15,717 nucleotides of DNA, taken from Rhodoferax sp. (lineage in GTDB: Bacteria; Pseudomonadota; Gammaproteobacteria; Burkholderiales; Burkholderiaceae_C). The notes under the pieces are model-generated. The model was not told the DNA's origin, did no database searches, and saw only the letters and a program-made list of their open reading frames with translations. The stretch covers positions 1 to 15,717 of the forward strand of contig JAEMRG010000017.1 of the NCBI GenBank assembly GCA_016463455.1. Direction: 5' to 3'. Positions 1 through 7,028 of the stretch are shown here, piece after piece (within the stretch, counting starts at the first letter, position 1; every line of letters begins with the position of its first letter). The translations under genes were made by a program, and so were the position numbers.

Positions 1-22
1 CAAATTAATCGGTTTCTTTGCT

Positions 23-46
23 AAAAAAAAGGGGCTAGCAAGCCCC
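23..46 (-). terminator. Rho-independent terminator after rpsB
   Basis: On the minus strand a perfect 6-bp GC-rich stem (arms 41-46 and 31-36) with a 4-base loop is followed by eight T residues (complement of 23-30). It begins about 22 bases after the rpsB stop. In many bacteria tsf follows rpsB, and this terminator would lie between the two; tsf itself would lie left of the window and cannot be seen. Such a terminator would let part of the transcription stop after rpsB. Confidence 0.88.
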
Positions 47-68
47 CTTTTAAGGCTTGTGGGCGCGC

Positions 69-818
69 TTAAGCAGCCTCTTCAACCTCAACAAACTCAT
101 CTTCACTCTCGGCCACCACGGCCTTGACCAGGTCATCGACCGCATTGGCGCGGCCTTCGAGCACTGCATCAGCAATGCCGCGGGCGTACAAGGTGACAGC
201 CTTGGAGGAATCGTCGTTTCCAGGAATCACGTAATCAATGCCTTCGGGCGAGTGATTGGAGTCCACCACGCCAATGAGAGGAATGCCCAGTTTGCGCGCT
301 TCTGCAATCGCAATCTTGTGGTAGCCCACGTCAATCACAAAAATAGCGTCGGGCAAAGTCGCCATGTCTTGAATGCCGCCAATGTCTTTTTCCAGTTTGG
401 CCAATTCACGGGCAAACATCAGCTGTTCTTTTTTGCTCATCGCATCAAGACCGGCTTCCTGTTCGATCTTCATTTCCTTGAGACGTTTAATCGAGGTTTT
501 CACCGTTTTGAAATTGGTCAACATGCCGCCGAGCCAACGCTGGTCCACAAAAGGCATGCCTGCGCGCTTGGCTTCCATCGCCACGGTATCACGCGCCTGG
601 CGCTTGGTGCCGACCATCAAGACGGTGCCGCGTTTGGCCGACAGTTGGCGCACAAACTTGCTGGCCTCCTGGAACATCGGCAAGGACTTTTCCAGGTTGA
701 TGATATGGATTTTGTTGCGATGGCCAAAGATAAACGGGGCCATCTTGGGGTTCCAAAAACGGGTTTGGTGTCCGAAATGGACGCCCGCTTCCAGCATTTC
801 ACGCATGGTGACTGACAT
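69..818 (-). CDS. rpsB: 30S ribosomal protein S2
   Basis: Encodes a 249-residue protein that is recognisably ribosomal protein S2, a component of the small ribosomal subunit needed for S1 binding. Seen in the sequence: the family N-terminus (MSVTMREMLEAGVHFGHQT), the segment FWNPKMAPFIFG, RWLGGMLTNFKT in the first third, PDAIFVIDV and the GIPLIGVVDSN/YVIPGNDD segment near residues 180-205, and an acidic C-terminal tail. The length is normal for the family. The ATG at 818 is preceded by a GGAG Shine-Dalgarno about 8 bases upstream, which supports this start. It is transcribed alone from a 155-base gap after clpA, has a folded leader (846-905) and ends at a strong terminator. In well-studied bacteria S2 represses its own operon through the leader; whether that holds here is inference. 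Confidence 0.98.
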   Translation of the reverse strand: MSVTMREMLEAGVHFGHQTRFWNPKMAPFIFGHRNKIHIINLEKSLPMFQEASKFVRQLSAKRGTVLMVGTKRQARDTVAMEAKRAGMPFVDQRWLGGMLTNFKTVKTSIKRLKEMKIEQEAGLDAMSKKEQLMFARELAKLEKDIGGIQDMATLPDAIFVIDVGYHKIAIAEARKLGIPLIGVVDSNHSPEGIDYVIPGNDDSSKAVTLYARGIADAVLEGRANAVDDLVKAVVAESEDEFVEVEEAA

Positions 819-845
819 AAATACTCCAAAGGTTAGGTCTTAAAT

Positions 846-905
846 CCGGTTCGATTTTTCCTCTAGGGCGGCATGCGCCCAAGAGGAACACCTTGAAAGA
901 ACCGG
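846..905 (-). promoter_or_regulatory. Folded leader of rpsB mRNA (possible S2 autoregulatory element)
   Basis: Just upstream of rpsB the sequence can fold into a long interrupted hairpin. The outer 7-bp helix pairs 846-852 with 899-905. An inner helix pairs 860-864 with 882-886 and continues, after a single mismatch, as 866-870 with 876-880 around a 5-base loop. The element ends about 28 bases before the start codon, with the Shine-Dalgarno between them. The pairing is seen directly. A role in feedback by protein S2 is inferred from known rpsB leaders in other proteobacteria, and I have not matched it to a published covariance model. The rpsB promoter should lie in 906-973, but I do not see a convincing -35/-10 pair. 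Confidence 0.5.
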
Positions 906-973
906 TTTGTGATTAACTTCGCCGCCGCACTGGCTAATAAGCAGCGCGCCTGGCAAAGCCTGCTGATTTTACA

Positions 974-3295
974 TCAGGTGGCAGTCGCCTCTTCCGACTT
1001 GGACCGCCCTTCTCGCTTGGGCAGCGGCTGGATATCGAGCAATACCTCGGTTTTAGACTCGTCTTTGTCGTCCAGGTCCACCGTCAGACGGCCACCGTCG
1101 GTCAGGCGACCGAATAGCAATTCGTCGGCCAAAGCGCGGCGGATGGTGTCCTGAATCAGGCGCTGCATGGGTCGGGCGCCCATGAGCGGATCGAATCCTT
1201 TTTTGCCCAGGTGCTTGCGCAATTTGTCCGTAAAGGTAACTTCCACTTTCTTCTCGGCCAACTGGGTTTCCAACTGCAACAGGAATTTGTCCACTACCCG
1301 CAAGATAACGTTTTCGTCCAGGGCTTTAAAGCCTACGATCGCATCGAGCCGGTTGCGGAATTCAGGTGTGAACAAACGCTTGATGTCCACCATTTCATCG
1401 CCCGCTTCCCGGGGGTTGGTAAAGCCAATCGTGGCCTTGTTCATGGTTTCGGCGCCCGCGTTGGTGGTCATGATGATGATCACATTGCGGAAGTCGGCCT
1501 TGCGCCCGTTGTTATCGGTCAAGGTGCCATGGTCCATCACTTGCAAGAGCACGTTGAAAATGTCCGGATGTGCTTTTTCGATCTCGTCAAGCAAGAGCAC
1601 GCAATGCGGCTTTTTAGTGACGGCCTCTGTCAGCAAACCGCCCTGGTCAAAACCGACATAGCCCGGGGGGGCGCCGATCAGGCGGCTGACCGCATGGCGC
1701 TCCATGTACTCACTCATGTCAAAGCGCAGCAACTCAATACCCATGATGTAGGCCAACTGCTTGGCCGCTTCGGTTTTGCCCACGCCGGTGGGGCCACTGA
1801 ACAGGAAAGAGCCGATGGGCTTGTCCGCCCGACCCAGCCCGGAGCGGGCCATTTTGACCGCAGAGGCCAGGACATCGAGCGCCTTGTCCTGACCAAAGAC
1901 CACGCTCTTGAGATCGCGGTCCAGAGTTTTGAGTTTGCCGCGGTCGTCATTAGAGACATTAGCCGGGGGAATCCGGGCAATTTTGGCGACGATCTCCTCA
2001 ACTTCTGTCTTGGAAATCGTCTTTTTGCGCTTGCTGGGGGCCAGGATCTGCTGGGCCGCACCAGCCTCATCGATCACATCAATCGCTTTGTCGGGCAAAT
2101 GCCGGTCGTTGATGTACTTGGCGCTCAGCTCCGCGGCGGCCTGCAGGGCAGCCATCGCGTACTTGACTTTGTGGTGCTCTTCAAAGCGGGACTTAAGGCC
2201 TTTGAGAATCTCCACCGTCTGCTCGATCGTAGGCTCCACTACATCAATTTTTTGGAAGCGTCGGGACAAGGCAGCGTCTTTTTCGAAAATACCGCGGTAC
2301 TCGGTAAATGTGGTGGCGCCAATGCACTTGAGTTGGCCCGAGCTCAGGCTGGGCTTAAGCAGATTTGACGCATCCAGCGTGCCACCGGAAGCCGCGCCAG
2401 CACCAATTAGGGTGTGGATTTCGTCAATGAAAAGCACCGCATTGGGGCGGTCTTTGAGAGATTTGAGCACGCCCTTGAGGCGCTGCTCAAAATCACCCCG
2501 GTATTTGGTGCCTGCCAGCAATGCGCCCATATCCAGGGAATACACCACCGCATCGGCCAGCACTTCGGGCACATCTTTTTGGGAAATTCGCCAGGCCAGA
2601 CCCTCAGCAATTGCGGTTTTTCCTACGCCAGCTTCGCCCACCAGCAAGGGATTGTTTTTGCGGCGGCGGCACAAAATCTGAATCACCCGCTCGACTTCGT
2701 ACTCACGCCCGATCAAGGGGTCAATCTTGCCGTCTTTGGCCAGCTGGTTCAAATTCTGGGTGTACTGCTCAAGCGGGGACGATTTTTCGTTTTTCTCGCT
2801 GGAGGCTTCTTCGGTCTCGGGCCCAGCCTCGCTGCCTTTTGCGGCTTCGGGCGGATCGCTCTTTTTGATGCCATGCGCAATGAAATTAACCACATCCAAG
2901 CGGGTGACGCCCTGCTGGTGCAGGTAATAGACGGCGTGAGAATCTTTTTCGCCAAAGATGGCGACCAGCACATTGCTGCCCATCACCTCTTTTTTACCAC
3001 TGCCGGTGGACTGCACATGCATGATGGCGCGCTGGATGACCCGCTGAAACCCTAGGGTCGGCTGGGTATCGACCTCATCTACGCCGGCTACTTGGGGCGT
3101 GTTGTCCTTGATGAAATGGGTGAGCGACTTGCGCAATTCATCGACATTGGCCGAGCAGGCGCGCAAGACTTCGGCCGCGCTGGGGTTGTCCAGCAAAGCG
3201 AGCAATAGGTGCTCCACGGTAATAAATTCGTGCCGCTGCTGGCGGGCCTCAACAAAGGCCATATGCAGGCTGACTTCTAATTCCTGGGCGATCAT
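974..3295 (-). CDS. clpA: ATP-dependent Clp protease ATP-binding subunit ClpA
   Basis: Encodes a 773-residue class I Hsp100 unfoldase that feeds substrates to the ClpP peptidase in the cytoplasm. Domains seen: Clp N-domain about 1-145; an acidic, charged linker about 146-175; first AAA+ module with Walker A GEAGVGKT (220-227) and Walker B VLFIDE (287-292); second AAA+ module with Walker A GPTGVGKT (501-508) and Walker B VLLLDE (566-571). An IGF tripeptide at 623-625 sits where ClpA carries its ClpP-docking loop. There is no ClpB-type middle coiled coil, which separates it from ClpB. The start at 3295 is preferred over an in-frame upstream start at 3355, because AAGGA lies 7 bases before it and MIAQELEVSL is the family N-terminus. 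It lies 83 bases after clpS and is probably co-transcribed with it. The final 20 residues are a charged, poorly conserved tail. Confidence 0.97.
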   Translation of the reverse strand: MIAQELEVSLHMAFVEARQQRHEFITVEHLLLALLDNPSAAEVLRACSANVDELRKSLTHFIKDNTPQVAGVDEVDTQPTLGFQRVIQRAIMHVQSTGSGKKEVMGSNVLVAIFGEKDSHAVYYLHQQGVTRLDVVNFIAHGIKKSDPPEAAKGSEAGPETEEASSEKNEKSSPLEQYTQNLNQLAKDGKIDPLIGREYEVERVIQILCRRRKNNPLLVGEAGVGKTAIAEGLAWRISQKDVPEVLADAVVYSLDMGALLAGTKYRGDFEQRLKGVLKSLKDRPNAVLFIDEIHTLIGAGAASGGTLDASNLLKPSLSSGQLKCIGATTFTEYRGIFEKDAALSRRFQKIDVVEPTIEQTVEILKGLKSRFEEHHKVKYAMAALQAAAELSAKYINDRHLPDKAIDVIDEAGAAQQILAPSKRKKTISKTEVEEIVAKIARIPPANVSNDDRGKLKTLDRDLKSVVFGQDKALDVLASAVKMARSGLGRADKPIGSFLFSGPTGVGKTEAAKQLAYIMGIELLRFDMSEYMERHAVSRLIGAPPGYVGFDQGGLLTEAVTKKPHCVLLLDEIEKAHPDIFNVLLQVMDHGTLTDNNGRKADFRNVIIIMTTNAGAETMNKATIGFTNPREAGDEMVDIKRLFTPEFRNRLDAIVGFKALDENVILRVVDKFLLQLETQLAEKKVEVTFTDKLRKHLGKKGFDPLMGARPMQRLIQDTIRRALADELLFGRLTDGGRLTVDLDDKDESKTEVLLDIQPLPKREGRSKSEEATAT

Positions 3296-3378
3296 GTCTG
3301 TTCCTTCATCGTATGCATTTATTTGTCTTCGGTGGTCCGCCCCAGCGGTCACCACGCCTCATCACGTTCTATCGCCTT

Positions 3379-3741
3379 TTAGCCCACAGGCTCACTGACA
3401 CACTGCAAGGGATGTCCCGCCTTCTGGGCGGCATCCATGACCTGGTCCACCTTGGTGGCCGCCACGTCGCGGGAGTAAACCCCGCAAACCCCTCGTCCAT
3501 CGATATGGATTTTCAGCATGATTTGGGTCGCTGTAGCCAAATCTTTGGAAAAAAATTCTTGGATCACCCCCACTACGAACTCCATAGGGGTGAAATCATC
3601 ATTCAGCATCAGCACTTGGTGCATGGATGGCGGCTGCACTTTTTGCGGCAGGCGCTCCAGCACGATGGCATCACCGCCGTCGTCAGGTTTGGGGGTCTGT
3701 CGGGGGAGTTCCCTCGGGAGTTTGGGTGGGGTAGTCGCCAT
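3379..3741 (-). CDS. clpS: ATP-dependent Clp protease adaptor protein ClpS
   Basis: Encodes the 120-residue adaptor that delivers N-degron substrates to ClpA. Residues 1-38 are a proline-rich flexible arm, which family knowledge says threads into ClpA. The folded core follows: HQVLMLNDDFTPMEFVV (41-57) contains the Asn47/Asp48 pair that reads the substrate alpha-amino group, and His79 in the KIHIDGRGVCGVYSRD segment corresponds to the pocket histidine of E. coli ClpS. The length is slightly above the roughly 106 residues of E. coli because the N-arm is longer. The only sensible start is the ATG at 3741. No Shine-Dalgarno precedes it, but a TAAAAT hexamer ends 6 bases upstream, so the mRNA may be leaderless. 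clpA follows on the same strand. Confidence 0.96.
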   Translation of the reverse strand: MATTPPKLPRELPRQTPKPDDGGDAIVLERLPQKVQPPSMHQVLMLNDDFTPMEFVVGVIQEFFSKDLATATQIMLKIHIDGRGVCGVYSRDVAATKVDQVMDAAQKAGHPLQCVSEPVG

Positions 3742-3747
3742 GCTTAC

Positions 3748-3753
3748 ATTTTA
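3748..3753 (-). promoter_or_regulatory. Possible -10 element of clpS
   Basis: Minus-strand TAAAAT (4-5 of 6 matches to TATAAT), six bases before the clpS ATG. A start point the usual 6-7 bases downstream would fall on the A of the start codon. I see no good -35 at 16-18 bases, so the call is weak. Confidence 0.3.
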
Positions 3754-3823
3754 TCGGTGTGCACATGCTAGCGCAGTGCCAAGGGTAATTGGAGCGCTAA
3801 GGGCTGGATTCAAGCCCGCCAAG

Positions 3824-3848
3824 AAAAAAAACGCCCGCTACGCAGGCG
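3824..3848 (-). terminator. Rho-independent terminator of icd
   Basis: The minus strand reads a 7-bp stem (3842-3848 with 3832-3838, one G-U pair) closed by a 3-base loop and followed directly by eight T residues (complement of 3824-3831). It lies 52 bases past the icd stop codon and about 80 bases before the clpS start, so it separates icd from clpSA. Confidence 0.87.
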
Positions 3849-3899
3849 CGCAACAGGCGTTTGGACAAGCATCCGCAGGCGGGCAGCGTCCCGCAGGCG
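3841..3899. repeat. Three direct copies of CGCAGGCG after icd
   Basis: The octamer CGCAGGCG occurs at 3841-3848, 3874-3881 and 3892-3899, with a near copy at 3852-3859. The first copy forms one arm of the icd terminator. Another short hairpin (3879-3883 with 3890-3894) lies just past the icd stop. It may be a small GC-rich repeat cluster or chance in GC-rich DNA. Confidence 0.4.
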
Positions 3900-3900
3900 C

Positions 3901-5154
3901 TTACATATGTTCGATCATGACCTGGCCAAAGCCAGAGCAGCTGACCTGAGTTGCGCCGTCCATCAGGCGGGCAAAGTCATAGGTGACCTTCTTGCTGAGA
4001 ATAGATTTCTTCATCGAACTGATGATCAAATCGGCCGCTTCTTTCCAGCCCATGTGCCGCAGCATCATTTCAGCCGACAAAATTTCGGAGCCGGGGTTGA
4101 CGTAGTCTTTACCCGCATATTTGGGCGCCGTGCCGTGGGTCGCCTCGAACATGGCCACCGTATCACTGAGGTTGGCCCCCGGAGCGATGCCAATACCTCC
4201 GACCTGGGCTGCCAAAGCGTCCGACACATAGTCGCCATTGAGATTGAGTGTGGCGATAACGCTGTATTCGGCGGGACGCAGCAGGATTTGTTGCAAAAAG
4301 GCGTCGGCAATACTGTCCTTGACCGTGATTTCACGACCCGTCCTGGGGTTTTTGAATTTGCACCAAGGGCCGCCATCGATCAACTGGGCGCCGAATTCTT
4401 TTTGCGCCAGACCGTAGGCCCAGTCGCGAAAGCCGCCTTCGGTGAACTTCATGATATTGCCCTTGTGGACAATGGTCACGCTGGGCTTGTCGTTGTCAAT
4501 GGCGTATTGGATGGCTTTACGCACCAGTCGCTCGGTGCCTTCGCGTGACACCGGCTTGATGCCGATCCCCGAGGTGTTTGGGAAACGTATTTTTGTAACG
4601 CCCATTTCCTCGGTCAGGAACTTGATCAACTTTTTTGCCTTGTCGGACTCGGCTTCAAACTCGATACCCGCGTAAATATCCTCGGAGTTTTCGCGGAAGA
4701 TGACCATATCGGTCTTGTGCGGCTCTTTAACGGGGCTGGGCACACCGTCAAAGTATTGGATGGGACGCAGGCAGACATACAAGTCAAGTTCCTGGCGCAA
4801 AGCCACGTTCAAGGAGCGGATACCGCCGCCGACCGGAGTGGTCAGCGGGCCTTTGATGGAGACCACATAGTCGCGGATCGCATGCAGGGTTTCTTCGGGC
4901 AGCCAGACGTCGGGGCCATAGACATTGGTGGACTTTTCACCGGCATACACCTCCATCCAATGTATTTTGCGCTTGCCTCCATAGCATTTGGCCACCGCCG
5001 CATCCACCACTTTGAGCATCACCGGCGTAATGTCCAGCCCGGTGCCGTCACCCTCGATGTAGGGAATGATGGGCTCGTCGGGAACGTTCAAGGAAAAATC
5101 GGCATTGACGGTGATTTTCTGGCCTTGGGCGGGAACTTGGATGTGCTGGTACAT
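3901..5154 (-). CDS. icd: NADP-dependent isocitrate dehydrogenase
   Basis: Encodes a 417-residue homodimeric TCA-cycle enzyme that converts isocitrate to 2-oxoglutarate, CO2 and NADPH in the cytoplasm. It closely follows E. coli Icd. The loop TPVGGGIRSLNVALRQ contains Ser114, the counterpart of the Ser113 that AceK phosphorylates, with substrate arginines R120, R130 and R154. Tyr161 and Lys231 match the catalytic pair, and Asp308/Asp312 the metal ligands. NADP preference is indicated by Lys345-Tyr346 in THGTAPKYAG and by Tyr392/Arg396 near the C-terminus. The length is normal. The ATG at 5154 has a purine-rich AAAGAGA about 10 bases upstream. It is a single-gene unit with its own terminator (3824-3848) and an inverted-repeat leader (5196-5237). 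AceK control is inferred from the conserved loop; aceK is not in the window. Confidence 0.97.
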   Translation of the reverse strand: MYQHIQVPAQGQKITVNADFSLNVPDEPIIPYIEGDGTGLDITPVMLKVVDAAVAKCYGGKRKIHWMEVYAGEKSTNVYGPDVWLPEETLHAIRDYVVSIKGPLTTPVGGGIRSLNVALRQELDLYVCLRPIQYFDGVPSPVKEPHKTDMVIFRENSEDIYAGIEFEAESDKAKKLIKFLTEEMGVTKIRFPNTSGIGIKPVSREGTERLVRKAIQYAIDNDKPSVTIVHKGNIMKFTEGGFRDWAYGLAQKEFGAQLIDGGPWCKFKNPRTGREITVKDSIADAFLQQILLRPAEYSVIATLNLNGDYVSDALAAQVGGIGIAPGANLSDTVAMFEATHGTAPKYAGKDYVNPGSEILSAEMMLRHMGWKEAADLIISSMKKSILSKKVTYDFARLMDGATQVSCSGFGQVMIEHM

Positions 5155-5195
5155 GAAATGAGTCTCTTTGATGTTGAATCAGACGGTGTATTGCC

Positions 5196-5237
5196 GCCTG
5201 CAAGGCCTGTTTACCGAAGGGTTCGCAGGCTTTTTTT
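5196..5237. promoter_or_regulatory. Inverted-repeat element in the icd leader; terminator-like on the plus strand
   Basis: GCCTGC (5196-5201) is complementary to GCAGGC (5225-5230), which on the plus strand is followed by seven T residues (5231-5237), as in an intrinsic terminator. A second, nearer partner GCCTG (5205-5209) can pair with the same CAGGC (5226-5230), so two mutually exclusive hairpins are possible. On the minus strand the element lies 42 bases upstream of icd and an inner ACC-CUUC-GGU hairpin can form. No plus-strand gene ends here, so it is either an icd leader structure or a stop for antisense transcription. Confidence 0.45.
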
Positions 5238-5394
5238 GATTGGACCCGTCAATTTTAGACACAAACCTTTACACGATACTGTCATAAATCAAGATGGGGC
5301 AGGCAGTGCACGCAGTCCGCCGGAACCAAGCGCATCGCGTTAAGCACCCTTATATTTGCCGAGTTGCATTTCCAAGCTCAAGCACAATCAGGCC

Positions 5395-5853
5395 ATGAAC
5401 TTCCTTCTCCGCACACTTAGCACCGCGGCTTTTCTGGCGGCCATGGGCCCGCTCATGGCGCAGGACCAAGCGCAAACCGGCCTGCCGCGTACCACCCTCT
5501 CTGCCGGTTTCCATCAAATCGAAGTGCAAATTGCCAGCACGCCGGAGCAACAGGCCACCGGCCTGATGCATCGCGCCGAGATGCCACAGCACGAAGGCAT
5601 GTTGTTTATTTTTCCCGAGGCAAAACAGCAATGTTTCTGGATGAAAAATACCTTGATTCCCCTGACGGCCGCTTTTATCGCTGACGACGGGACGGTGGTC
5701 AACCTGCAAGACATGCAGCCCCAAAGCGCCCAATCGCACTGCTCGGCCAAGCCAGTGCGCTTTGTTCTGGAAGTCAACCAGGGCTGGTTTAAGAAAAAAG
5801 GCCTGAAAGCCGGATTGCGGCTGGCCGGCCCGCCCTTCAAAACAGGCGGTTAG
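5395..5853 (+). CDS. Exported DUF192 family protein
   Basis: Encodes 152 residues. The N-terminus (about 1-22) is a signal peptide: MNFLLR, a hydrophobic core and an Ala-X-Ala-like end near LMAQ, so the protein is likely periplasmic. The rest matches DUF192: GLMHRAEMP (56-64), EGMLFIF (67-73), then CFWMKNTLIPL (80-90) and FIADDGTVVN (94-103), the hallmark FWMKNT...IPLD-type core. Cys80 and Cys116 could form a disulfide. The family has no firmly established function that I can name. The ATG at 5395 is chosen over an in-frame TTG at 5356 because it starts the signal peptide directly; its Shine-Dalgarno is poor. The gene stands alone, divergent from icd and convergent with the asparaginase gene. 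Confidence 0.9.
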   Translation: MNFLLRTLSTAAFLAAMGPLMAQDQAQTGLPRTTLSAGFHQIEVQIASTPEQQATGLMHRAEMPQHEGMLFIFPEAKQQCFWMKNTLIPLTAAFIADDGTVVNLQDMQPQSAQSHCSAKPVRFVLEVNQGWFKKKGLKAGLRLAGPPFKTGG

Positions 5854-5892
5854 GGCGCGACTGGGCCGCCAAGCCATGGCGCTTAGGTCAGC

Positions 5893-5914
5893 TGCCGTCT
5901 GGGCACCGACGGCA
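5893..5914. terminator. Hairpin between convergent genes
   Basis: A perfect 7-bp inverted repeat (TGCCGTC at 5893-5899, GACGGCA at 5908-5914) with an 8-base loop lies between the stops of the DUF192 gene and the asparaginase gene. Neither side has a T-run, so it is at best a weak or factor-assisted bidirectional terminator. Confidence 0.4.
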
Positions 5915-5915
5915 A

Positions 5916-6917
5916 CTAGCGCGCGATGGCGTGCGCGGCCAGTTGCAGCATCAGCTCGATACGGGCTTTCACCGGGCTTAATTCCACAATGGGGAACTCC
6001 TGGCCCCGACCGTCACTACGGGGCAGCACCCGCCCGCGCGCGCAGCGGGTAGTGCGCACCACCGTCACGCCCTGGCCTTGGGCCTGCCGAAGCGCCGCTT
6101 CCAGCCCCCGGTGCACCGTGCCATTGCCGGTGCCCGCCAGCACAATGCCCTGCACCGGCGCGTCGCCGGGCGCCGGCGGCGCACACAGCGCCCGCACCAT
6201 GGCGCCATCGGCACCGTTATGATTGAAAACGATTTCTACCCGGGGAAAGACCTCACCCGAATCGGGCTTTCCAGCCAAAATCTGGACTGCCCGACTTGGG
6301 ATGGGCAAGGGCCAGCCTTTCAGTAATCGCAACTGGCTTTCCTCCACCAGACCGACCAGGCCATAGTCACCCGCGTCAAAAGGGTTGAGCTGGTAGGGAT
6401 GATTTTTTTGTACCTGCGCGCCGTCAAACACCTGGCCTTGGCACACCAGCATCACACCATGCGCGCCTTGGGCGCAGGCTAGCAAGGTGGCGTCGCGCAG
6501 GTTTTGCGGGCCGTCTGGCGACATGGACGTGGCTGGGCGCATGGCGCAAGTCATGACCACCGGCTTAGCTGCCAGCAATGAGGCAGGCAAAGTTCTGGCC
6601 AGAAAGAAGGCAGTTTCCTCAAGCGTATCCGTGCCGTGGGTAAGCACCACGCCCCGCACCGCATCGCTGCCCAAATGATGTACCACGCGCGCGGCCAGGG
6701 CCTGCCAATGGCTGGGGTCTAGGTCCTTGCTGTCCTCCTGGAATACTTGTTCGTGCAGCCTGTCGAGCCCGCCCAAACGCTCAGCCAAACCGGGTAATGC
6801 GTCCAGCAAATCACCCAGTGCCACCCGGCCCGAGGTGTAAGAGAGATTGTCCTGGGCGCTGGATGCACTCCCGGCAATTGTGCCGCCGGTGCCCAAAAAG
6901 ACGATGCAATCAGCCAT
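5916..6917 (-). CDS. Asparaginase (asparaginase/glutaminase superfamily)
   Basis: Encodes 333 residues of the bacterial L-asparaginase fold, hydrolysing asparagine to aspartate and ammonia. Seen: first catalytic threonine Thr10 in FLGTGGTIAG (7-16), Tyr27 in the lid region, a Ser63-X-Asp65 substrate site, second catalytic motif HGTDTLEET (94-102) with Thr96-Asp97, and MRPATSMSPDGPQNL (126-140). There is no signal peptide, so it is probably cytoplasmic. Aligned by eye to E. coli AnsB, the triad lysine position falls on Gln150, which is odd but uncertain because of a local 2-residue gap. An in-frame start at 7019 exists, but it would run through the lexA control region. The ATG at 6917 begins exactly at the family N-terminus and has AAGGA 10 bases upstream. 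It is divergent from lexA, with a LexA box only 30 bases from its start. Confidence 0.88.
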   Translation of the reverse strand: MADCIVFLGTGGTIAGSASSAQDNLSYTSGRVALGDLLDALPGLAERLGGLDRLHEQVFQEDSKDLDPSHWQALAARVVHHLGSDAVRGVVLTHGTDTLEETAFFLARTLPASLLAAKPVVMTCAMRPATSMSPDGPQNLRDATLLACAQGAHGVMLVCQGQVFDGAQVQKNHPYQLNPFDAGDYGLVGLVEESQLRLLKGWPLPIPSRAVQILAGKPDSGEVFPRVEIVFNHNGADGAMVRALCAPPAPGDAPVQGIVLAGTGNGTVHRGLEAALRQAQGQGVTVVRTTRCARGRVLPRSDGRGQEFPIVELSPVKARIELMLQLAAHAIAR

Positions 6918-6930
6918 AGCAAAAAAGTCC

Positions 6931-6959
6931 TTGCAAAAAAATATAAACTGGATAAAAAT
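6931..6959 (+). promoter_or_regulatory. Candidate lexA promoter
   Basis: TTGCAA (6931-6936) and an A-rich hexamer TAAAAA (6953-6958) or AAAAAT (6954-6959) are 16-17 bases apart on the plus strand. The first LexA box covers the proposed -10, as expected for a repressed promoter. The hexamers are imperfect, so confidence is moderate. Confidence 0.45.
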
Positions 6960-6963
6960 ACAG
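6948..6963. promoter_or_regulatory. LexA (SOS) box 1
   Basis: CTGGATAAAAATACAG has the CTG-N10-CAG layout and AT-rich core of the proteobacterial SOS box. It lies 65 bases upstream of the lexA ATG and 30 bases upstream of the divergent asparaginase ATG, overlapping the proposed lexA -10. Confidence 0.9.
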
Positions 6964-6966
6964 TTA

Positions 6967-6982
6967 CTGTGTAATTTCACAG
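6967..6982. promoter_or_regulatory. LexA (SOS) box 2
   Basis: CTGTGTAATTTCACAG is a second complete CTG-N10-CAG site, nearly a perfect palindrome. Three bases (TTA) separate it from box 1, so the two sites are 19 bases apart centre to centre. Paired boxes before lexA are known in other proteobacteria and fit autoregulation. Confidence 0.9.
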
Positions 6983-7028
6983 TCTGATTGCAAACCCAGC
7001 CCGTCCTGACCACCTTCAAGGAGTCCGC

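Noticed and set aside
57..815. Plus-strand open frame opposite rpsB
   Set aside because: It mirrors rpsB almost exactly, has no ribosome site and resembles no protein family.
1211..2368. Long plus-strand open frame (385 codons) opposite clpA
   Set aside because: It is entirely antisense to well-conserved ClpA AAA+ sequence, has no family features, and is the usual by-product of GC-biased third positions.
6918..7019. 34-residue N-terminal extension of the asparaginase
   Set aside because: It would be translated from the LexA boxes and the AT-rich promoter. The family N-terminus begins exactly at the ATG at 6917, which has AAGGA upstream.
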